From assembly GCA_903867225.1 (NCBI GenBank), contig CAIPQN010000040.1, positions 1 through 64,000 of the forward strand: 64,000 nucleotides of DNA, written 5' to 3'. The position numbers were made by a program, and so were the translations under genes. Positions 38,427 through 44,746 of the stretch are shown in pieces. Origin of the DNA: an uncultured Pseudomonadota bacterium. GTDB lineage: Bacteria; Pseudomonadota; Gammaproteobacteria; Methylococcales; Methylomonadaceae. The notes under the pieces are model-generated. The model was not told the DNA's origin. It saw only the letters and a list, made by a program, of their open reading frames with translations, and did no database searches. Positions within the stretch are counted from its first letter, which is position 1; every line of letters begins with the position of its first letter.

Positions 38427-40304
38427 ATGCTGACAAAAATTAGAGAAAAATCCCAAGGTGCTTTTGCAGGTGTCATTCTCACTGTCATTTGCGTCCCATT
38501 TGTTTTATGGGGAATCAATAACTATATTAATGATGGACAAGAAGCTCCTATTGCTTCGGTTGGTAAAAAAGATTTTTATCAACGTGATATAAATAAAGCT
38601 TACGAAAAATACCAACAAAGCTTAGGTGGACTTGCAGTTGATGAGAACAATATCAAAGCCCAAGCTCTGAGCAAACTCATTAAAGACGAAGTGCTTTTAC
38701 AATACGTTCATCAAAAAGGTTTGACGATTACCGATGATACTATTCGGGATTTTGTTTATAGCCTACCTTATTTTCAAACTGATGGTAAATTCGACGAAGC
38801 CAAATACAAACAACTTTTATCGTCGCAACGTATGATTTCAACTGAATTTGTGGCGCAAATCAAAAATGCGCTAGTCATGGAACAATTTCAACAAAGTGTT
38901 TTAAATAGTAGTTTTGCTACGCCTTACGATATTGAACGCGTTTTAAAAATCCAAAATCAACAGCGCGATGTTGAATACGTCACAATTCCTGTCATCACTT
39001 CATCTGAAATACCTAGTGACGACAAAATTAACGTTTATTATCAGGCGCATCAAACGCAATATCAGCTTCCAGAACAAATGTCAGTGGAATATATTGAATT
39101 AACATTGGAAGATTTGGCGAAAACCATTGAAGTCACCGATGAAAAAGTGAAAGCTTTTTATGAGGAACAACAAGCCCAATACAGCACGCCAGAACGTCGT
39201 AAAATTAGCCATATTCTTTTTGAAATCAATGATAAACAAGACGAGAAAACCGCTTTAGAAAAAGCTAATAAAGCTAAAGTCGATTTATCGAGCAAAGATT
39301 TCACCGTATTAGCCAAAGAATTATCAGACGACAAATTAACAGGCAAAGAAGGCGGTGATTTAGGTTTATTTAGCGCGGGTGTGATGGAAAAAGATTTTGA
39401 TGCAGCGGCTACGTCTTTAAAGCAGGGCGAAATTTCTACGCCTGTTAAATCTCAGTTTGGCTATCATTTAATTAAAGTCACGGAATTAACACCTGCTGAA
39501 ACGAAACCTTTTGCTAGCGTCAAAACAGAAATCACAAAGGCTTATCAAAAAGCACAAGCAGAAGATTTGTTTTATCAACAAGGTGAATCTTTGACAGAAA
39601 TTAGCTATCAAAATTCCGACAATTTGCAAGTTGCCGCAAATCAGCTTCATTTAACAATTAAAAAAACAGGTTTGTTCACCAAAATGCAAGGCGATGGCAT
39701 TGCAGCGGATGAGAAAATTCGCGGTATCGCATTTACCGATGAAGTATTGCAAGGTGCAAACAGTACGCCGATTGAAGTAAGTAATGATCGTTTAATTGTG
39801 TTGCGTTTGTTGGAACATAAAGCAGCTGAAAATAAACCATTAGCTGATGTTAAAACTGACGTAATTAAAGCCGTTCAAACTGAGCAAGCACAACAAAAAG
39901 TGATTGAAACTGCGACAACAATGAAAGCGAAATTGTTAACGGGTGAAAATTTAGCGAAAATCGCGGCTGATTATAAATTGCCCGTACAAAAAGTTGCGGG
40001 TTTAACTCGTATGCAAAAAGACTTCAATGTGATGTTAAATGAAGCAATTTTTAAAGCATCAAAACCCATTGCAGATAAAGCTACGATTTTTACAGTCGCT
40101 TTACCGTCACATGAACAAGTGGTTGTGAGTTTGTCTAAAGTTCATGACGGTGCAGCGACAGATGAAGATAAAAAACGTATGGAATTGGCGAAGAAAAACA
40201 TAGCAAAAGCCATTGGTGACAGCGAATTTAATGCGTTGATTAATACGTTGGAAAGCAAAGCGGATGTTGAAATCAATATGCCGCCGACAACTCAATCACA
40301 GTAA
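38427..40304 (+). CDS. ppiD: Membrane-anchored periplasmic folding factor PpiD
   Basis: PpiD is an inner-membrane chaperone near the Sec translocon that helps newly exported proteins fold. From ATG 38427 (GAGGTG 6 bases upstream) the 625-residue product has one N-terminal membrane helix (about 12-31, VILTVICVPFVLW), a SurA-like helical region (about 35-200), a parvulin domain (about 250-350, starting RRKISHILFEI and containing GGDLGLFSAGVM) and a long C-terminal helical part. A GTG at 38418 gives a three-residue longer frame but overlaps the ribosome binding site. Its stop codon directly abuts that of coaX. Confidence 0.93.
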   Translation: MLTKIREKSQGAFAGVILTVICVPFVLWGINNYINDGQEAPIASVGKKDFYQRDINKAYEKYQQSLGGLAVDENNIKAQALSKLIKDEVLLQYVHQKGLTITDDTIRDFVYSLPYFQTDGKFDEAKYKQLLSSQRMISTEFVAQIKNALVMEQFQQSVLNSSFATPYDIERVLKIQNQQRDVEYVTIPVITSSEIPSDDKINVYYQAHQTQYQLPEQMSVEYIELTLEDLAKTIEVTDEKVKAFYEEQQAQYSTPERRKISHILFEINDKQDEKTALEKANKAKVDLSSKDFTVLAKELSDDKLTGKEGGDLGLFSAGVMEKDFDAAATSLKQGEISTPVKSQFGYHLIKVTELTPAETKPFASVKTEITKAYQKAQAEDLFYQQGESLTEISYQNSDNLQVAANQLHLTIKKTGLFTKMQGDGIAADEKIRGIAFTDEVLQGANSTPIEVSNDRLIVLRLLEHKAAENKPLADVKTDVIKAVQTEQAQQKVIETATTMKAKLLTGENLAKIAADYKLPVQKVAGLTRMQKDFNVMLNEAIFKASKPIADKATIFTVALPSHEQVVVSLSKVHDGAATDEDKKRMELAKKNIAKAIGDSEFNALINTLESKADVEINMPPTTQSQ

Positions 40305-41027
40305 TTATTGAGATACGATTGCCAGCCCTTGTAACACTAAGTTTGTTTCAAGGGTTAACGATTGCCGTAATTGCGTAGCAATCAATTCCGCATCCCCCCC
40401 CGTTAAAAATAATGCTGAATTTTTAGGTAAATCTTGCATTACTCGTTCAATCAATCCGCAAACCGCAAATAGCGTTCCGTTATAAATTGCTGCTTCTGTT
40501 TCAACTGAAAGTCCAATATGATGAGACGAATCTGTTAATGGCAAATCAGCGGTATTAAAGGCGAGGGCAGTTTTCATTAACGTTAATCCCGCACAAATAA
40601 ATCCACCCTGATGTTTTCCTTCTGCATTTAAAACATCTATCGTTATTGCGGTGCCGCAATCGACTACACAAACGGGCAAGTTCGTTTTTTGTCGCACTGC
40701 AATCAACGCTAACCAACGATCCACGCCTAATTTTTCAGGCTGTAAATAACCATTTGTGACACCAAATGCTTGTGTTTGTGTCATTGCAAAATCAATTGGA
40801 ATATCACGCCATAATTCTCGCGCCAACGTCGTTATTATGTTCAATAATGCTGCTTTTCCAACAGATGAAACCGAGATTTTTGTAGGGAGAAAATCTTGCC
40901 ACAATGTGCGTAAGATAGACGACGTAATTTCAGAATGAACTAACGTTTGCCCAATGATGCGTAATTCGATATTTTCAGCACACGCCCATTTCAAACGACT
41001 ATTGCCTAAATCTAGCAATAAATTCAT
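40305..41027 (-). CDS. coaX: Type III pantothenate kinase
   Basis: CoaX phosphorylates pantothenate in the first committed step of coenzyme A synthesis. The 240-residue ASKHA-fold product has the phosphate motif LLDLGNSRLKW, the pantothenate-binding LGVDRWLALIA and the adenosine/catalytic motif VVDCGTAITIDVL. CoaX is not inhibited by CoA and tolerates antimetabolites, as a family property. Its ATG overlaps the birA stop (ATGA), a classic birA-coaX pair. Confidence 0.94.
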   Translation of the reverse strand: MNLLLDLGNSRLKWACAENIELRIIGQTLVHSEITSSILRTLWQDFLPTKISVSSVGKAALLNIITTLARELWRDIPIDFAMTQTQAFGVTNGYLQPEKLGVDRWLALIAVRQKTNLPVCVVDCGTAITIDVLNAEGKHQGGFICAGLTLMKTALAFNTADLPLTDSSHHIGLSVETEAAIYNGTLFAVCGLIERVMQDLPKNSALFLTGGDAELIATQLRQSLTLETNLVLQGLAIVSQ

Positions 41028-41812
41028 GCACTAAAACTCACTTCACCTGATGAGAATGTTTGAATTACGCCGTCATCACGTTCTAATTTCAATAAACCGT
41101 TTTTATCAATACCTTGTACGATTCCTGCGTGTTTCTGTGAACCGACAAAAAAATTGACCTGCTTTCCGAATAAGCAATCGTAGCTGCGCCATTCATCTAA
41201 ATACGCCGTCAAGGCTTTATCTTCAAATGTGGCGGCAATAGGTAATAATTCGTTGAGTAATTGTGCGATTATAAAATTGCGCTCTAAAACCATATCTGGC
41301 GAGACTTCATTTAAATTCGTATAGGCTTGCGTAATACTGTCAATGTTTGATGGTAAATTTAAATTTAGCCCTAAACCAATAACTGCATTTGCGCTGCCAT
41401 CGTGGTGTGACGTGACTTCAATAAGAATGCCGCCCAATTTTTTTCCATTACTGTAAATATCGTTGGGCCATTTTAATCCAACATTCATAATGCCATTTTG
41501 CCGCAAGACACGAATCACGCCCACGCCAATTGCTAAACTCAAACCACTCAAATTCGTGACATTGTTAAATCGCCACAAAAATGAACCGTAAATGTTTTGT
41601 CCTTGCGGTGAAATCCATTGTCGTCCATGTCTTCCTTTGCCAGCAGTTTGTTCTTCGGAAAAGCAGACGCTGCCTGACAATACATCGTTTTGAGCGCGAC
41701 CCATTAAATAACTATTGGTCGAATCAATACTCGAAAAAATTTCTAAATCGCAAATTAACGACTGAGCAATTTCAGTTAAATGCGTTTTGATTTCATTGCT
41801 ATTGAGCAGCAT
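41024..41812 (-). CDS. birA: Biotin-[acetyl-CoA-carboxylase] ligase, without DNA-binding domain
   Basis: BirA attaches biotin to the carboxyl-carrier protein of acetyl-CoA carboxylase via biotinyl-AMP. The 262-residue product (from ATG 41812) has IDSTNSYL, the biotinyl-AMP loop GKGRHGRQWISPQG, LKWPNDIYSNGKKLGGIL and a small C-terminal beta domain. It begins where the catalytic part of E. coli BirA begins, so the N-terminal helix-turn-helix is missing and the protein should not act as a repressor. The start overlaps the end of the PilZ gene by 14 bases, and its stop overlaps the coaX start. Confidence 0.92.
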   Translation of the reverse strand: MLLNSNEIKTHLTEIAQSLICDLEIFSSIDSTNSYLMGRAQNDVLSGSVCFSEEQTAGKGRHGRQWISPQGQNIYGSFLWRFNNVTNLSGLSLAIGVGVIRVLRQNGIMNVGLKWPNDIYSNGKKLGGILIEVTSHHDGSANAVIGLGLNLNLPSNIDSITQAYTNLNEVSPDMVLERNFIIAQLLNELLPIAATFEDKALTAYLDEWRSYDCLFGKQVNFFVGSQKHAGIVQGIDKNGLLKLERDDGVIQTFSSGEVSFSA

Positions 41813-42416
41813 TATCTTGCATTTCTTTTTGTTGACGAATTTGTTGCAATTGTTTTTTCGCAACATGCTCACTCAATAAATCGCGGTCTATTTCTTTTAC
41901 ATTTATATAATTTACACCGACAAAATAGTCGAAACCTTCATCATTTATATTTTCATGTTTAAAACAATGAATCACTTTTGCGTATGTCACAATGACAACC
42001 GCACTAAGGACTAATAACATTTTAATTTCTAAATACTGTCCAACTTCTAGCTTTTCTTCACAATCAAAACCAAGCCCTGACACACTGATATTTGCATTCC
42101 GCGTTTTATTTTCAGTGATTTCATCACCACTTAAACCGATGACTGTTTGTGCAATTAAATTGATTTTAATATCGAGTAATTTCAAATAATCCGCAAAATC
42201 AGAATGAATTCGTTCTAATTTTTCATGGATTATGGCGGATTCTTCATTAATCAATTCTAATGCCGAAGCCAATGAACAATTATCGAGTAAACTGGCTTTG
42301 GTTTGAATAGGCTTTTGGATTTGTTGCTCATCAATTAAACGATACGATAAATTGATTTCATCGTTAACTCGAAAGAAATATCGTTTTTCTTCCCCGAAAT
42401 TTTTTCTGTGTTTCAT
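41799..42416 (-). CDS. PilZ-domain protein with long helical insertion
   Basis: PilZ domains bind cyclic di-GMP and control motility and surface functions. The 205-residue product keeps both signature motifs: RxxxR at 12-16 (RYFFR) and NxSxxG at 109-114 (NISVSG). They are about 90 residues apart instead of the usual 20-30. The segment between (about 40-100) is mostly helical, rich in Leu/Ile/Glu and with heptad-like spacing, similar in plan to the coiled-coil tetrameric PilZ proteins of Xanthomonas. The C-terminal end is another charged helix (KKQLQQIRQQKEMQ). It heads the PilZ-birA-coaX operon with coding overlaps. Confidence 0.78.
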   Translation of the reverse strand: MKHRKNFGEEKRYFFRVNDEINLSYRLIDEQQIQKPIQTKASLLDNCSLASALELINEESAIIHEKLERIHSDFADYLKLLDIKINLIAQTVIGLSGDEITENKTRNANISVSGLGFDCEEKLEVGQYLEIKMLLVLSAVVIVTYAKVIHCFKHENINDEGFDYFVGVNYINVKEIDRDLLSEHVAKKQLQQIRQQKEMQDNAAQ

Positions 42417-42446
42417 GGCTTATTTTCCTGTTAAAAAGTGTTCGTT

Positions 42447-43553
42447 TTAAACCGCATCTGGTAAACCAAAGCGAATAATTTTTGCAAAGTCAGCAGCATT
42501 TAAACTTGCACCACCTACTAATGCACCATCAACCCCCGCTAATTGCATTATGGCGGCGATATTGTCTGGTTTCACGTTGCCACCGTATAAAATTCGGACT
42601 CGTGCCGCAATTTGCTCGCCGTATAAATCCATCAATAAATTGCGAATAAAATCGTGAACTTCGGCGATTTGTTCTAATGGCGCGGGTTGTGCGCCTTCGC
42701 CAATCGCCCAAATGGGTTCATAAGCAATAATAACTTCTGACATTGTGTGTCGCGCTACGCCATCTAATCCGATGCGAATTTGTCGTTCCAATAAATTAAA
42801 TGTTTCGTGAGCGCGTCGTGCTTCTTTGTTTTCACCACAACAAAAAATAACTTGCACGCCATTCGCTAACGCAGCTTGCACTTTACGTTGAATGGCATCG
42901 TCACTTTCGCCAGCGCGTTCATTTAATTCGGTTTCCAAAAAGGTTGCTAAACCCGCTAACACATCGCTATTTTGCTCATCTAACAAGTGTTCAATCGCGG
43001 CAAAAACTTGCGGATGGAGTTGTTGTTCACGCGATTTTAATTGTGTGAACGTGTGAGTTAAAAAATTTTTCGACAAACGCCGCGCTACACTCGAACTAAA
43101 ACCAAAGTATTTTCCCAAATTCGCACGGCGATCTGAATGTCCAACAATGACACGATCTACGCCAATCGCTGCCAACATATCGGCTGAAATTTCGCCCGTA
43201 AATGCGCCTTTTGATTCAAAAAAAGTATCTTGTGCCAGCAAAAAAACATTGCGTCCAATTCCGTATTCACGCCGCAAAAAATCAGGTTCAATATAATCGG
43301 CTAATGTTGATAAACCCGTAAATGGCGGGGCAAAGCCCATATCAACGTCTTTAACATCACGGCATAAATCAAAAAGCCGCGCCGCTAATGCCACACCCGC
43401 ACGCGGAATTAAATTCATTTTCCAGTTGCCCGCTAAAAACGGACGAATTGCACTCGGATCGCCACGTTCAGCAGGAATTTTGCGCCACTGATTCGCGGTA
43501 CGTTGGCGGTAATAATTTCGATAAGGTGGTGCGATAATTTTGGACGCGCTCAT
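42447..43553 (-). CDS. tpiA: Triosephosphate isomerase with large insertion and N-terminal extension
   Basis: TIM interconverts dihydroxyacetone phosphate and glyceraldehyde-3-P. From ATG 43553 (GGGAG 8 bases upstream) the product has 368 residues, against about 250 in normal TIM. All catalytic elements are present: Lys45 in LAGNWKMN, His139 in IVGHSDRR, Glu279 in AYEPIWAIGEG, and the phosphate loops ILYGGNVK and ALVGGASL. A 39-residue N-terminal extension precedes the barrel, and about 70 residues (about 144-214) are inserted exactly between GHSDRR and GESDDAIQRKV, motifs normally 3 residues apart. The insertion looks helical and charged. It follows pqqB by 28 bases. It may be a catalytically normal isoenzyme with new contacts. 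Confidence 0.85.
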   Translation of the reverse strand: MSASKIIAPPYRNYYRQRTANQWRKIPAERGDPSAIRPFLAGNWKMNLIPRAGVALAARLFDLCRDVKDVDMGFAPPFTGLSTLADYIEPDFLRREYGIGRNVFLLAQDTFFESKGAFTGEISADMLAAIGVDRVIVGHSDRRANLGKYFGFSSSVARRLSKNFLTHTFTQLKSREQQLHPQVFAAIEHLLDEQNSDVLAGLATFLETELNERAGESDDAIQRKVQAALANGVQVIFCCGENKEARRAHETFNLLERQIRIGLDGVARHTMSEVIIAYEPIWAIGEGAQPAPLEQIAEVHDFIRNLLMDLYGEQIAARVRILYGGNVKPDNIAAIMQLAGVDGALVGGASLNAADFAKIIRFGLPDAV

Positions 43554-43581
43554 TTTAGAAACTCCCACAATTCAAAGTTGG

Positions 43582-44493
43582 CTATAACTCAATTTCTAGT
43601 CCATCGTAAGCGACTTCAATGCCAGCCGTATCAAGTATTTTTCGTTCAGGTGAATCATTATCTAAAATTGGATTGGTATTATTGATGTGAATCAAAATTT
43701 TTCGGGCTTTGCTTACGTTATTTAAAACTTCAATCATGCCGCCTGCACCTGATTGTGGTAAATGCCCAATTTCACGCGCGTGTTTATGACTAATACCTTG
43801 TGTGACCATTTCATCGTCAGTCCAAAACGTACCATCAACCAACAAACAATCGACACTTTGTAGCGCGTCCATAACGTGCGGTTCGATTTCGCCCAAACCT
43901 GGTGAATAAAATACTTTTTTGCCTGTTGAAATTTGCTCAATAATTACGCCGATATTATCGCCATCGTGTGGGTCGTGACGGTGAGGAGAATAGGGCGGAG
44001 CTTTGCTTTTCAAGGCTTGCGTATAGAAACGTAAATCGGCAATTTGTGGAATTTCAAAACTACTGCCATCAACGGGAATGTCGTGATGATTCACGGTGCA
44101 ATAATCTTTCAACATGGTGAATAATGGAAAACCAGTTGTTAAATCTTGTTTCACCATTTCAGTACAATAAATATCCAGCGGTTTCCCTTCGCGTAACATC
44201 AATAAACCTGTGGTGTGGTCAATTTGGCTATCAATCAACATAATCGCTTTGATGCCTGTATCACGAATGCCATTTTGCGGTTGAATCGCGGGGAAGGCTT
44301 CAAGTTGAGCGCGAATATCAGGCGACGCATTAAACAATAACCAATTTTTATCATCTGTACTGATGGCGATTGATGATTGTGTACGCGCTGTACCATTCAT
44401 TTCGCCGCGTCGAATACGATGGCAATTGTGACAATTACAATTCCATTGTGGAAAACCGCCCCCCGCACCTGAACCTAAAACTCTAATTTTCAT
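43582..44493 (-). CDS. pqqB: PqqB, metallo-beta-lactamase-fold protein of PQQ synthesis
   Basis: PqqB oxidises the tyrosine-derived intermediate during synthesis of pyrroloquinoline quinone, the cofactor of methanol dehydrogenases. From ATG 44493 the product has 303 residues and starts [19 protein letters not shown], followed by the Cys-rich [24 protein letters not shown] and the His-rich [10 protein letters not shown] motif of the family. A longer frame (14 extra codons) overlaps the hairpin behind pqqA and is unlikely. It lies 78 bases behind pqqA. pqqC, D and E are not in the window. Confidence 0.95.
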   Translation of the reverse strand: MKIRVLGSGAGGGFPQWNCNCHNCHRIRRGEMNGTARTQSSIAISTDDKNWLLFNASPDIRAQLEAFPAIQPQNGIRDTGIKAIMLIDSQIDHTTGLLMLREGKPLDIYCTEMVKQDLTTGFPLFTMLKDYCTVNHHDIPVDGSSFEIPQIADLRFYTQALKSKAPPYSPHRHDPHDGDNIGVIIEQISTGKKVFYSPGLGEIEPHVMDALQSVDCLLVDGTFWTDDEMVTQGISHKHAREIGHLPQSGAGGMIEVLNNVSKARKILIHINNTNPILDNDSPERKILDTAGIEVAYDGLEIEL

Positions 44494-44520
44494 TGTGTAA
44501 TCTCGTAAAAATAAAACCCG

Positions 44521-44550
44521 AAAAAAAAGGGGCAATCAGCCCCTTTTTTT
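44521..44550 (-). terminator. Terminator-like hairpin between pqqA and pqqB
   Basis: AAAAAAAAGGGGC (44521-44533) pairs with GCCCCTTTTTTT (44539-44550) over five bases. On the minus strand it ends in a T-run and stands 21 bases behind pqqA. Partial read-through here would give much more pqqA than pqqB mRNA, as known from other PQQ producers. Confidence 0.8.
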
Positions 44551-44571
44551 CATTCAAAAATCGATAAAAAA

Positions 44572-44646
44572 TTAACGATTGTAAATGTACATTGTAACTT
44601 CAAAACCGAAACGTAAATCGGTATAACGTGGTGTTTCCCATTTCAT
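44572..44646 (-). CDS. pqqA: PqqA, precursor peptide of pyrroloquinoline quinone
   Basis: A 24-codon gene that is easily missed. It encodes MKWETPRYTDLRFGF followed by EVTMYIYNR. The Glu and Tyr of the EVTMY motif (Glu16 and Tyr20) are the residues that are cross-linked and excised to build PQQ. Start ATG 44646, stop TAA at 44572-44574. A promoter lies about 60 bases upstream, a terminator-like hairpin follows, and pqqB comes next. The identification rests on near-complete match to the conserved PqqA pattern (MKW-x-P and E-V-T-x-Y). Confidence 0.95.
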   Translation of the reverse strand: MKWETPRYTDLRFGFEVTMYIYNR

Positions 44647-44707
44647 AATCGTGACCCCTGAAAGTTTTTATAATATGTTTCAGCTTGCTAAATCTAAGCT
44701 GCGGCGA

Positions 44708-44736
44708 AGTATAAAAGGATTCGTTTTTTTACGCAA
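44708..44736 (-). promoter_or_regulatory. Sigma-70-type promoter of pqqA
   Basis: On the minus strand, TTGCGT (44736-44731) and TATACT (44713-44708) are 17 bases apart. The leader of about 60 bases contains a small CAGCTT/AAGCTG hairpin. Confidence 0.65.
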
Positions 44737-44746
44737 CATTTGCAAA

